A DNA stretch of 64,000 nt from JALYGY01 sp963800975 (GTDB taxonomy: Bacteria > Actinomycetota > Rubrobacteria > Rubrobacterales > Rubrobacteraceae). Positions 25,021 to 34,673 of this stretch are shown in pieces. Under the pieces are notes generated by a model. It was given only the letters and a program-made list of their open reading frames with translations. It did not search any database and was not told where the DNA came from. Numbering within the stretch: the stretch's first letter is position 1; every line of letters begins with the position of its first letter. The stretch covers positions 372,001 to 436,000 of the forward strand of contig CAWDDB010000014.1 of the NCBI GenBank assembly GCA_963800975.1, read 5' to 3'. The translations under genes were made by a program, and so were the position numbers.

Positions 25021-25802
25021 AGCGCCCCCCAGACCTCGCGACGCCGGAGAGCGCCTCGCGCACCTCGCGCAGCCACGACCCCGCCTCCTCCGCGCCACCC
25101 TCCCCCACGAGCCGCATCAGCTTGCTCCCGATGATGACGCCGTCGGCCTCCTCCGCAGCCTGGGCCGCGGCCTCGGGCGACCCGATGCCGAACCCTAGCG
25201 CGATGGGCGCCTCGGTCTTCGAGCGTGCCCGGCGCATCAACCCCACGGCGCCTGGCGGGAGCGCATCCCGCACCCCCGTTACCCCCGCGACCGAGACGCA
25301 GTAGACGAACCCGGTGGCCAGCTCCCCCACCCGCGCCAGCCGCTCGTCCGTCGAGGTCGGGGCCACGAGCGGGCAGAAGGCCACGTCCGCCTCTGCGGCG
25401 TTCTCGGCGAAACCCGACGCCTCGTCCACGGGGAGGTCCGGTATGACGAGCCCCGAGACCCCTGCCCCCGCAGCATCGCGCAGGAAGCTCTCTGCGCCGC
25501 GGGCGAAGATCACGTTGTAGTAGAGGAGAAAGACTACTGGTACGCGGCCCGAGAACCGCGAGGCCAGCTCCAGGCAGTAGTCCAGGTCGGCCCCGTTCTC
25601 CAGCGCCCGGGTCGCGGTGTCCTGGATGGTGGGCCCGTCCGCCAGGGGGTCTGAGAAGGGAACCCCGATCTCGACCACGTCGGCCCCCGCGTCGACGTAG
25701 GCCTCCCCGACCTCTACCGCTCCTTCGAGGGAAGGGTACCCGGCCGTCAGGTAGGGTATTAGCGCGGCCCGGTCGACTCGGAAAGCCGCCCGCAGCGTCT
25801 CC

Positions 25803-25813
<11 letters not shown>
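25004..25813 (-). CDS. trpA: Tryptophan synthase alpha chain
   Basis: A 269-residue TIM-barrel subunit that cleaves indole-3-glycerol phosphate to indole, passed through a tunnel to TrpB. The sequences PYLTAGYPSLEGAVE, VVEIGVPFSDPLADGPTIQ (catalytic Glu and Asp) and VSVAGVTGVR are diagnostic. GTG 25813 lies 11 bases inside the trpB end. The C-terminus overlaps the accD start region, so trp and acc genes are physically coupled. Confidence 0.96.
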
Positions 25814-26997
<1,184 letters not shown>

Positions 26998-27014
<17 letters not shown>

Positions 27015-27612
27015 GCACGAACCTCCGAACCCGCTCGCCGCTCTTCTTGCCAGGCCTCTCCTCCAGGGAACTCGAAGCGTCGACGCCGTAGGGCTCGAAG
27101 AACTCGATGGCCTCCCGCACGTTCTCCGGCGCCAGCCCCCCGGAGACGACGATGTTATCACGCCCCTTCACCGATTTCGCCAGTCCCCAGTCGAAGGTCT
27201 CCCCCGTACCACCGCGTGCCTTCGCGCTCCACGCGTCCAGCATGATCAGGTCGGCTTCGAACCCTTGGATTCCCGCGAGCGTCTCCGCGTTACGCACCCG
27301 AAGAGCTTTCATCACGGGCAACCCGGCGCCGCGGATGGCCGCGACCGTCTCCGGCGTCTCGTCGCCGTGCAGCTGCGCGAGGTCGAGCCCCACCTCGCGG
27401 GCGATCTCGAGCACCTCATCCACGTCCGCGTCCACGAACACGCCGACCTTCAGGACGTTCTCGGGCAGCGCGACGGCGACCCTGCGCGCCCCTTCGACGT
27501 CCACCCTACGCGGGCTTTCGGCGAAGATCAGGCCGATCGCGTCGGCGCCGGCGTTGGCCGCCTCGCGCGCGTCGCCGGGGTTGGTTATGCCGCAGACCTT
27601 GGTAAAAACCAT
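26998..27612 (-). CDS. trpF: Phosphoribosylanthranilate isomerase
   Basis: A 204-residue TIM barrel catalysing the Amadori rearrangement of phosphoribosylanthranilate. KVCGITNPGDA holds the catalytic Cys, LHGDET and MLDAWSA the catalytic Asp region, and VSGGLAPENV with GVDASSSLE the phosphate site. ATG 27612 has no strong ribosome site. It is separated from trpC by a 455-base insert holding a transposase remnant, which could weaken co-transcription or give the trpF-B-A-accD-accA half its own promoter. Confidence 0.95.
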
Positions 27613-27678
27613 AGTGGGCAGATTCTACTCCCTCTACGGGTACCGAGGTAAGGAACGCCTCCTCGAGGCCGATGAGGC

Positions 27679-27963
27679 TCAGCGGCTTCGTTCCCAGTTA
27701 TCGAGTTCGGCCTCCCATCGCGAAGGATTGCCGGCGATGTAACGACGAGCGTGACGCAAGCGCCGGCCACCGCGAACAATAGATTCGTAACAAGTCGCGA
27801 CCTCCCGGCCGTACTCGTTCAGCCGTATCTCGCCGTTCGTCACAGTCCCGAAGAGGCAAACCTTGCCCTGGACACAAATGGTGACGAAATACATTCCGTC
27901 ACTCGCGTAGTCGTAGCCCTTCAACCGGATCGACCGTCGATGAAATCGTCCGGAATCAGCCAT
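27679..27963 (-). pseudogene. REP-associated (Y1/IS200-like) transposase remnant
   Basis: The 94-residue frame begins RFHRRSIRLKGYDYASDGMY, then FVTICVQGKVCLFG and IRLNEYGREV, the characteristic N-terminus of REP-associated tyrosine transposases (RAYT). After residue ~70 it jumps to YIAGNPSRWEAELDNW, which resembles the family C-terminus. The central part with the HUH metal motif and the catalytic tyrosine region is absent, an internal loss of perhaps 80 residues, so the protein cannot be active. It lies between trpC and trpF beside a palindromic repeat of the kind RAYT enzymes are thought to mobilise. Confidence 0.8.
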
Positions 27964-28026
27964 CGTGATTCGTCTATCGGCACACGCCGTCGGATGCGAT
28001 AGGGGGCCGCGTAGGCGAACCGGATC

Positions 28027-28071
28027 GTAGGGGCGCTTCGCGAAGCGCCCCTACCCGCGAAGCGCCCCTAC
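28027..28071. repeat. 28-bp perfect palindrome plus half-unit overlapping the trpC stop
   Basis: Bases 28027-28054 are a perfect palindrome with 14-base arms (left arm GTAGGGGCGCTTCG). A second right half, GCGAAGCGCCCCTAC, follows at 28057-28071, and its CTA (28068-28070) is the TAG stop of trpC. The arrangement, palindrome then half-unit then stop codon, is the same as at 5940-5986. Confidence 0.9.
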
Positions 28072-28835
28072 TGCACCGTCGCCAACCTGGCGACCAGGGA
28101 CGGATCCCGCATCGCCGCTTCCCCGACGAGCACGGCGTCGGCCCCGGCGTCGCGCAGACGTCGGCCATCCTCCACGGATCTCACACCGCTCTCGGCGACG
28201 AGGGTGGCGCCGGCGAGACGGGGAGCGAGGCGCTCGAAGGTCCCGAGATCCACGGTGAAGTCCCTGAGGTCGCGGTTGTTGACGCCGATGACCGATGCAC
28301 CGGACTCGAGCGCCAGGTCCGCCTCCGCCTCGTCGTGGATCTCCACGAGCGGGGTCAGGCCTACCTCGACGGCCAGGGAGACGTAGCGGGCGAGCGACGC
28401 GGCGTCGAATAGCGCCGCTATGAGCAAGACCGCGTCGGCGCGGGTTCCGGCCTCCAGTACCTGCACCTCGTCCACCGTGAAATCCTTGCGTATAACCGGG
28501 AGCATGGTGGCCCCCCGCGCGGAATCCAGGTCTTCGAGGGAGCCCTTGAAGCGCTCGGGCTCGGTAAGCACGGAGAGGCAGCCAGCCCCCTCGCTCTCGT
28601 AGCGGGCGGCCCACTCTGCCGGTTCCACCTCACGGATAAAGCCGGCCGACGGGGAGGCGCGTTTGATCTCGGAGATGACGGAGAGGCCGGGAGCCGAGAG
28701 TGAGGCGGCGAAGTCCCGCTTCTCGAAGAGGAGCGCTCGCTGGTAAAGGTCGTCGACGTCCGTGTTCTCCTTGAGCCCTTCGGCGCGGCGGAGGGCCGCG
28801 GCGGCGAGCTCGTCGAGCACCGTGGCGCGGCTCAC
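28068..28835 (-). CDS. trpC: Indole-3-glycerol phosphate synthase
   Basis: A 255-residue TIM barrel closing the indole ring. Recognisable segments are ISEIKRASPSAGFI (substrate lysine), LSVLTEPERFKGS, VIRKDFTVDEVQV (catalytic Lys), IGVNNRDLRDF and VAESGV. GTG 28835 overlaps the trpD stop as GTGA. The stop codon lies in a palindromic repeat half-unit, so the last residues may have been altered by repeat insertion. Confidence 0.96.
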   Translation of the reverse strand: MSRATVLDELAAAALRRAEGLKENTDVDDLYQRALLFEKRDFAASLSAPGLSVISEIKRASPSAGFIREVEPAEWAARYESEGAGCLSVLTEPERFKGSLEDLDSARGATMLPVIRKDFTVDEVQVLEAGTRADAVLLIAALFDAASLARYVSLAVEVGLTPLVEIHDEAEADLALESGASVIGVNNRDLRDFTVDLGTFERLAPRLAGATLVAESGVRSVEDGRRLRDAGADAVLVGEAAMRDPSLVARLATVQ

Positions 28836-29857
28836 CCGACGCCCCCGACGCGGCGGGTCGTGCGCACGAAGTCCTCGAGCGCCTCCGTCGCGGCCCCGCT
28901 GCTCACGGCGAGTTCGGCCATGCGGACCCCGTCGTTCAGGTTCTTCGCCTCGCCCGAGACGTAGACGGCGGCACCCGCGTTCAGCAGGATCACGTCCCTC
29001 GCGGCCCCGCCCTCCCTGCCGGACAGGACGTCGCGCAGTATCCGGGCGTTCAGGTGGGCGTCGCCGCCGAGGAGGCCGTCAGGGGCGTGGCGGGCGAGGC
29101 CGAAGTCCTCGGGGGAGATCTCGTACTCCTCTATCTCCCCGTTCCCCACCTCGGCGACGATCGTCCTGTCCGTCACCGTGACCTCGTCCATCCCGTCCGT
29201 CCCGTGCACGACCAGCGCCTTCTCGGCCCCTAGCCCGAGCAGCGCCTCGGCGACCGGCCGCACGTACTCCGCGCCGAAGACGCCGACCACCTGGCGCCTT
29301 GCCCCGGCCGGGTTGGTAAGCGGTCCCAGCAGATTGAAGACCGTGCGGAAAGGCAGCTCCGCCCTTACCGGGGCGACGTACCTCATCGCCGGGTGGTACG
29401 TGCGGGCGAACATGAAACCGACGCCTGACTCCCTGATGCACCTGCCAACCCCTTCGGGTCCCAGCTCTATCTGCGCGCCGAGGGCCTCGAGGACGTCGGC
29501 GCTGCCGGCCTGGCTGGTCGCGGCCCGGTTGCCGTGCTTGGCGATGGTCACGCCAGCGCCGCGCGCCACGAAGGCGGCGGCCGTGGAGACGTTTATGGTG
29601 CCCTTGGCGTCGCCACCCGTGCCGCAGGTGTCGACGACGCCCTCAGGCGCCTCGACACGCGCGGCGAAGCGGCGCATCGCCCGGGCGAAACCGACGATCT
29701 CGGGCACCGACTCGCCGCGCACGCGCAGGGCGGTGAGGAGCGCCGCGGTGGCGGCCGGGGACACCGTGCCCTCCATAATCGTCTCGAGGGCGCGCTCGGC
29801 CTCGCCCTCGCTCAGGGGCTCGCCCGCCGCCGCTTTGCGCAGGACCTCCCGCAGCAC
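28832..29857 (-). CDS. trpD: Anthranilate phosphoribosyltransferase
   Basis: A 341-residue enzyme adding phosphoribosyl from PRPP to anthranilate. The pyrophosphate loop DTCGTGGDAKGTINVSTA, the KHGNRAATS motif and GPLTNPAGARRQVVGVF are diagnostic of the family. I use GTG 29857, two bases after the trpG stop; the longer upstream reading in this frame is trpG shadow. It is not fused to TrpG, unlike in enterobacteria. Confidence 0.96.
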   Translation of the reverse strand: MLREVLRKAAAGEPLSEGEAERALETIMEGTVSPAATAALLTALRVRGESVPEIVGFARAMRRFAARVEAPEGVVDTCGTGGDAKGTINVSTAAAFVARGAGVTIAKHGNRAATSQAGSADVLEALGAQIELGPEGVGRCIRESGVGFMFARTYHPAMRYVAPVRAELPFRTVFNLLGPLTNPAGARRQVVGVFGAEYVRPVAEALLGLGAEKALVVHGTDGMDEVTVTDRTIVAEVGNGEIEEYEISPEDFGLARHAPDGLLGGDAHLNARILRDVLSGREGGAARDVILLNAGAAVYVSGEAKNLNDGVRMAELAVSSGAATEALEDFVRTTRRVGGVG

Positions 29858-29859
29858 CG

Positions 29860-30423
29860 CTAGGCCTCCAAGAAGTTCTTCAACAGGTCGTGCCCGCTGC
29901 GGGTCAGGACGCTCTCGGGGTGGAACTGGACGCCTTCGACCGGGTGCTCGCGGTGCCTGACGCCCATGATCGTGCCGTCCTCCGTGCGCGAGGTCACGAC
30001 GAGCGTCTCGGGAAGCGACCCCGGCTCGATGACTAGCGAGTGGTAGCGGGTTGCCTCGAAGCTCTGCTCGAGGCCCCTGTAGACGCCCTCTCCGTCGTGC
30101 ACGATCTTCGCCGTCTTGCCGTGGACCGGCTCGCCGCGCACTATCTCGGCCCCGAAGGCCTGACCGATCGCCTGGTGGCCGAGGCAGACGCCGAGCAAGG
30201 GCACCTTCCCGGCGGTACGCTCGATCAGCTCGACCGAGACGCCGGCCTCGTTGGGCGTGCATGGGCCGGGCGAGACGACTATCCTGTCCGGGTGGAGATC
30301 GAGGACCTCCTCGGGCGTCACCTCGTCGTTGCGCCGAACGAGGACCTCAGCGCCCAGCTCCCCGAGGTACTGGACCAGGTTGTACGTAAAGGAGTCGTAG
30401 TTGTCGATGACCAGGACCCGCAT
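29860..30423 (-). CDS. trpG: Anthranilate/aminodeoxychorismate synthase glutamine amidotransferase subunit
   Basis: A 187-residue class I glutamine amidotransferase: VIDNYDSFTYNLVQYLGE start, SPGPCTPNEAG, catalytic Cys in GVCLGHQAIGQAFG, and the His-Glu pair in VQFHPESVLT. It supplies ammonia to TrpE, and probably also to PabB. It opens the trp operon here, yet trpE lies 20 kb away behind hisIE. ATG 30423 is 51 bases from the divergent cyclodeaminase-like gene, so the trp promoter must be in that gap. Confidence 0.95.
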   Translation of the reverse strand: MRVLVIDNYDSFTYNLVQYLGELGAEVLVRRNDEVTPEEVLDLHPDRIVVSPGPCTPNEAGVSVELIERTAGKVPLLGVCLGHQAIGQAFGAEIVRGEPVHGKTAKIVHDGEGVYRGLEQSFEATRYHSLVIEPGSLPETLVVTSRTEDGTIMGVRHREHPVEGVQFHPESVLTRSGHDLLKNFLEA

Positions 30424-30474
30424 GGTACGCGGGATTTTAGCCGATAAGCCCCACCCCAACATCGAGGAGGCGCC

Positions 30475-31425
30475 TTGACCCTGATCCTGACCGAGAGAGA
30501 GGTCGAGGAGCTCCTCGATATGCCTTCGACGCTGGATGCCGTCGAAGCGATCTTGCGCGACCAGGCGGAGGGCAGGGCCACCAACCGCGCCCGCCGCCGC
30601 GTGGCCCTCCCCACGAGCGGCCTGAACTACATGGCCGCAGGCGCCCCAGCGTTCGGGGCGCTCGGCCTCAAAATCTACACCGTGGCGCGCTCCGGGGCCC
30701 GCTTCTATACGATGCTCTTCGACTCCGAAGGCGGAGAGCTGCTCTCCGTCATCCGATCGGACAAGCTCGGGCAGCTGCGCACGGGGGCCGCTAGCGGCGT
30801 CGCGACGAAGCACCTCGCGCGCGAGGACGCGAGTACCCTAGGCCTCTACGGGACGGGCTGGCAGGCCGAGAGCCAGCTCGAGGCCGTGGCCGCGGTCAGG
30901 GACCTCGAGCGCGTAATAGTCCACAGCCGCAGCGAGGAAAAGCGCAAGGCGTTCGCCGCGAAGATGAGCGAGCGGCTTGGCATGGAGATAGAGACCACCC
31001 AGGCCCCCGAGGAGCCCGCGGCCCAGGACATCGTGGTCACGGTATCATCCTCGAGCGAACCGGTGCTCCTCGGCGAGTGGCTCACGCCGGGCGCGCACGT
31101 CAACGCCGCCGGCTCCAACTTCCTGTTCAAGAGCGAGATCGACCGCGAGGTGGTGCGTCGCGCGAGCTTCGTCTGCGTCGACTCGCGCGAGGAGCTCGGC
31201 CTGGAAGCCGGTGACCTCCTCAAACCGCTCGAGACCGGCCTCATACTCCCCGAGGCCGTCTACGAGCTGGGCCAGGTCATAGCCGGGCACGTCAGGGGCC
31301 GCACGGGGCCGGAAGACATAACCCTCTTCGCCAGCCAGGGCCTCGCCCTCGAAGACATGGCCGCGGCCCGCATCGTCTACGACAGGGCGCGGGAGCAAGA
31401 CGTGGGGCGAGAGGTTGATTTCTAG
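30475..31425 (+). CDS. Ornithine cyclodeaminase / mu-crystallin family protein
   Basis: A 316-residue NAD(P)-dependent enzyme of the ornithine cyclodeaminase/alanine dehydrogenase family. The Rossmann segment is LGLYGTGWQAESQLEAV. The upstream KLGQLRTGAASGVATKHLA and downstream HVNAAGSNFLFKSEID are family signatures. Members make proline from ornithine, reduce cyclic imines or convert alanine and pyruvate; this sequence alone does not decide. TTG 30475 has GAGGAGG six bases upstream. It lies 44 bases before the GH31 gene on the same strand, without an evident functional link. Confidence 0.92.
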   Translation: MTLILTEREVEELLDMPSTLDAVEAILRDQAEGRATNRARRRVALPTSGLNYMAAGAPAFGALGLKIYTVARSGARFYTMLFDSEGGELLSVIRSDKLGQLRTGAASGVATKHLAREDASTLGLYGTGWQAESQLEAVAAVRDLERVIVHSRSEEKRKAFAAKMSERLGMEIETTQAPEEPAAQDIVVTVSSSSEPVLLGEWLTPGAHVNAAGSNFLFKSEIDREVVRRASFVCVDSREELGLEAGDLLKPLETGLILPEAVYELGQVIAGHVRGRTGPEDITLFASQGLALEDMAAARIVYDRAREQDVGREVDF

Positions 31426-31469
31426 CCGTCGGCCCGTGGCCGCGAGCTAGACGACCGAAGGGAGCGACC

Positions 31470-33902
31470 TTGTCCGACAACTTCGAGAAGCCGCCGGAGA
31501 CGGCGGGGAGCTACGAGCCGCTCGGGGCGGCCGAGCTGGTGGACCACGACGGCCGCACGTTGCGCCTCAAGGCAGGCACGACGGTCGTGGAGGTCTCGGC
31601 ACTGGCCCCGGATCTCTTCCGGGTCGGGGCGTTCGCGGACGGGGGCACGCCGAGGTACGGCTCCGAGGCGATCGCCAGGATGGACTGGGGACCGGTCGAG
31701 GTCTCGATGCAGCAGACGGACGGGACCCTGACGCTCTCGACCCCCTCGGCCACGGCCCACGTCTCCCTTGACCCCTTGCGGATCTCGTTCGGCGACCCGT
31801 CGGGCCGCGTCTTCGCGAGCGACGACGCGGGGCTGGGGATGGGGTTCTTCCGCCGGCCCGGCGCCGACGTCTTCTCGCAGCCACTCGGCCCCCCGCCGCG
31901 GCTGTACAAGAGGCGGGAGAAGGGGGAGCGATACTTCGGGTGCGGGGAGCGGACGAGCGGTCTCGAGAAGACCGGCTCTTACCAGGTGTTCTGGAACGTG
32001 GACCCTCCCCTCGGACACACAGCCTCCTTCAACAACCTGTACTCCTCGATCCCCTTCACGTTCTCGGTAACGGGCGGGAGGGCGCACGGCCTCTTCTTCG
32101 ACAACACGCACCGCGTCGAGTTCGACCTGGCGCTCGAGGACGAGGACCGCGCTTTCTACGGGGCCGAGGGCGGGAACCTCGTCTACTACGTCTTCTGCGG
32201 CCCGACCCCGGCCGACGTGCTCGACCGCTACACCGAGCTCACCGGCCGCACCCCCATGCCACCCCTGTGGTCCCTCGGGAATCAGCAGTCCCGCTACAGC
32301 TACATGGACGAAGGGGAGGTGCGCGAGGTCGCGCGCGGCTTCCGCGAGCGGAACATCCCATGCGACGTGATCTACCTCGACATCCACTACATGGACGGCT
32401 ACCGGGTCTTCACCTTCGACGAGAATCGGTTCCCCGACCCCGAGAAGCTCGCCGCCGATCTGCGGGAGGAGGGCTTCCGCCTGGTCACCATCGTGGACCC
32501 CGGCGTGAAGGTGGACGAGAACTACCCCGTCTACACGGAAGGCCGCGAGAGGGACCTTTTCTGCAAGACGAACGATGGCGCGGAGTACCACAACGCCGTC
32601 TGGCCGGGGGTCTGCGCCTTCCCGGACTTCGCCAACCCGGAGACCCGCGAGTGGTGGGGCGAGAACCAGCGGGTGCTACTCGACGCGGGTATAGCGGGGA
32701 TCTGGTGCGACATGAACGAGCCGGCGCTGTTTATCCCGCACGTCTCTACGATGCCGGGAGACGTGGTCCACGCGGGCGAGGACGGCCCGAAGCTCCACGC
32801 CCAGATCCACAACGCCTACGGCTCGCTCATGGCCAGGGCCGCCCGCGAGGGCCTGCTCAGGCTCCGCCCCGACGAGAGGCCCTTCGTCATCACGCGGGCG
32901 GGCTACGCCGGGCTGCAGCGGCACGCGCTGCACTGGACGGGGGACAACTCCTCGTGGTGGGAGCACCTCTGGATGAGCATGCCGCAGCTGCAGAACCTCG
33001 GGCTCTCGGGCGTCGGCTGGACCGGCGTGGACGTGGGCGGCTTCGGGGGCGACACGAACGGCGAGCTTCTGGCGCGCTGGACGGAGTTCGGGGCCTTCCA
33101 GCCGTTCTGCCGCAACCACACCACCTTCGGGACCCGCCGCCAGGAGCCGTGGGCGTTCGGGGAGCCCTACGAGTCGGCGTGCCGCGAGATGCTCAAGCTG
33201 CGTCAGCGCCTTCTCCCCTACCTCTACACCCTCTTCGAGGAGTGCCACAGGACCGGAGCCCCGATCCTCAGGCCCCTCCTCTTCGAGTACCCCGAGGACG
33301 AGGCCACCTACGCCGCCGACGACGAGTTCCTTTTCGGCCAGGCCTTGCTGGTGGCCCCGATCACACGCCCCGGCATCGAGCACCGTTACGTCTACCTCCC
33401 GAGCGGCTGCTGGTTCCACCTCTGGACGGGCGAGCGCTTCGACGGACCCGCCCACGTACTCGCGCACGCGCCCCTGGGCCAACCGCCCGTCTACGTCAGA
33501 TCCAACACCGCCGTCCCGATGGGACCGGAGATGGCCCACACGGGCGAGAGGCCCACCGATCCCCTCACCCTTCTCCTCTACCCGACGAACGGCGCCGGCG
33601 AGTCTGCCGCCTACGAGGACGCGGGCGACGGCTTCGGCTACGAGAGCGGCGAGTACGCCCGCCGCGTTGTCTCTTGCGAGGAATCCTCGGGACGCATCAC
33701 GGTCCACATCGGCGAGCGCGAGGGCTCCTTCGTCCCACAGCGCCTGGAGCTGCGCCTGGAGCTGCGCGGCATCGCTTCGGCGCCGGGGTCCGTGACGCTG
33801 GACGGCGAGGTATCGAGGCGGACTACGACGAGATCGGGTGGGATCCTGCTGGTGCCGCTGACCGAGACGGACGCCGCCACAACCGTCGAGGTCGTGCGCT
33901 AG
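31470..33902 (+). CDS. Glycoside hydrolase family 31 alpha-glucosidase
   Basis: An 810-residue GH31 enzyme, which releases alpha-linked glucose or xylose from the non-reducing end. The catalytic nucleophile is Asp414 in WCDMNEPALF and the acid/base is Asp492 in WTGDNSSWWEHL. DVIYLDIHYMDGYRVFTFD is the conserved barrel strand, followed by GVDVGGFGGDTNGELLARW. An N-terminal beta domain (1-230) and C-terminal beta domains complete the usual plan. No signal peptide is seen, so it is cytoplasmic. TTG 31470 follows GAAGGGAGCGACC. Substrates may be maltose-like or isomaltose-like oligosaccharides. Confidence 0.95.
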   Translation: MSDNFEKPPETAGSYEPLGAAELVDHDGRTLRLKAGTTVVEVSALAPDLFRVGAFADGGTPRYGSEAIARMDWGPVEVSMQQTDGTLTLSTPSATAHVSLDPLRISFGDPSGRVFASDDAGLGMGFFRRPGADVFSQPLGPPPRLYKRREKGERYFGCGERTSGLEKTGSYQVFWNVDPPLGHTASFNNLYSSIPFTFSVTGGRAHGLFFDNTHRVEFDLALEDEDRAFYGAEGGNLVYYVFCGPTPADVLDRYTELTGRTPMPPLWSLGNQQSRYSYMDEGEVREVARGFRERNIPCDVIYLDIHYMDGYRVFTFDENRFPDPEKLAADLREEGFRLVTIVDPGVKVDENYPVYTEGRERDLFCKTNDGAEYHNAVWPGVCAFPDFANPETREWWGENQRVLLDAGIAGIWCDMNEPALFIPHVSTMPGDVVHAGEDGPKLHAQIHNAYGSLMARAAREGLLRLRPDERPFVITRAGYAGLQRHALHWTGDNSSWWEHLWMSMPQLQNLGLSGVGWTGVDVGGFGGDTNGELLARWTEFGAFQPFCRNHTTFGTRRQEPWAFGEPYESACREMLKLRQRLLPYLYTLFEECHRTGAPILRPLLFEYPEDEATYAADDEFLFGQALLVAPITRPGIEHRYVYLPSGCWFHLWTGERFDGPAHVLAHAPLGQPPVYVRSNTAVPMGPEMAHTGERPTDPLTLLLYPTNGAGESAAYEDAGDGFGYESGEYARRVVSCEESSGRITVHIGEREGSFVPQRLELRLELRGIASAPGSVTLDGEVSRRTTTRSGGILLVPLTETDAATTVEVVR

Positions 33903-33944
33903 CGTGGACACCTCGTCGGCGTGCGTCTTATACGCGCGTATCGC

Positions 33945-34673
33945 TCAGCGTCCGTAGACGGAGACGACGTTGTGCTTGTTGGTAAACGGTTCGCGGTTCC
34001 AGCCGTCCCAACGCTCTTTGAGGCGCAGACCGGCGATCCGGGCCATGAGGTCGAGCTCGGCCGGCCACGCGTAGCGCTGGACGATCGGGTTCAGGCGCAC
34101 GCCCGCGCCGGAGATCGACACGTGGCTCTCGTAGGTCGTCTGCTTCGCCGGGTCGTGACGTAGCAGGTCGAGCTTTACCGCGTCGACCTCGATGGACTCC
34201 GCGTCGACGTACTGGTCGTTGCGTAACCGGTAGTGGGCAGCGGGCGAGCCGGCCTCGATCACGAACGAGCCGTCGCTGGCAAGGTGGGCGGCGACGTTCT
34301 CGAAGCAGCGTACCTGGTCTTCCTGCGTCAGGAGGTTGAACAGCGTGTTGAAGACGACGTAGATCAGGCGGTAGTTGCCCGTCACCGGCACGTCGGCGAA
34401 GTCGCCGATCGTCACCTCTATGCGGTCGCCGCCCGGCTTGGCGCGCAGCCGTTCGACCATGGCGGCCGAAAGATCGACGCCGTCGACGCGGACACCCCTG
34501 GCGGCGAGCGGCAACGCGATCCGTCCGGTGCCGATGGCTAGCTCCAGCGCCGGACCACCTTCCGCCATCCCCTCCAGAAACGCGACGGCCGCGTCCTCGT
34601 CTCCGCGCGGCGCGTCGTCGTACGCCTCGGCAACATCCTCGCCAAAACTCATGACCGGCTCATAGTCCTTCAT
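33945..34673 (-). CDS. Class I SAM-dependent methyltransferase
   Basis: A 242-residue methyltransferase: SAM motif I ALELAIGTGRIALPLAARG (about 44-62), then VDGVDLSAAMVERL and IGDFADVPV. I take ATG 34673, which overlaps the stop of the TetM-like GTPase gene as ATGA, so the two are translationally coupled. The YDDAPRGDEDAAVAFLEGMA start is typical of small-molecule methyltransferases. Coupling to a ribosome-acting GTPase invites the idea that it modifies an antibiotic, rRNA or protein, but nothing in the sequence proves that. Confidence 0.88.
   Translation of the reverse strand: MKDYEPVMSFGEDVAEAYDDAPRGDEDAAVAFLEGMAEGGPALELAIGTGRIALPLAARGVRVDGVDLSAAMVERLRAKPGGDRIEVTIGDFADVPVTGNYRLIYVVFNTLFNLLTQEDQVRCFENVAAHLASDGSFVIEAGSPAAHYRLRNDQYVDAESIEVDAVKLDLLRHDPAKQTTYESHVSISGAGVRLNPIVQRYAWPAELDLMARIAGLRLKERWDGWNREPFTNKHNVVSVYGR

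Noticed and set aside
31940..33985. 681-codon open frame overlapping the GH31 gene
   Set aside because: It is an out-of-frame shadow in GC-rich DNA with Arg/Gly/Pro-rich translation; the GH31 frame has full family motifs.
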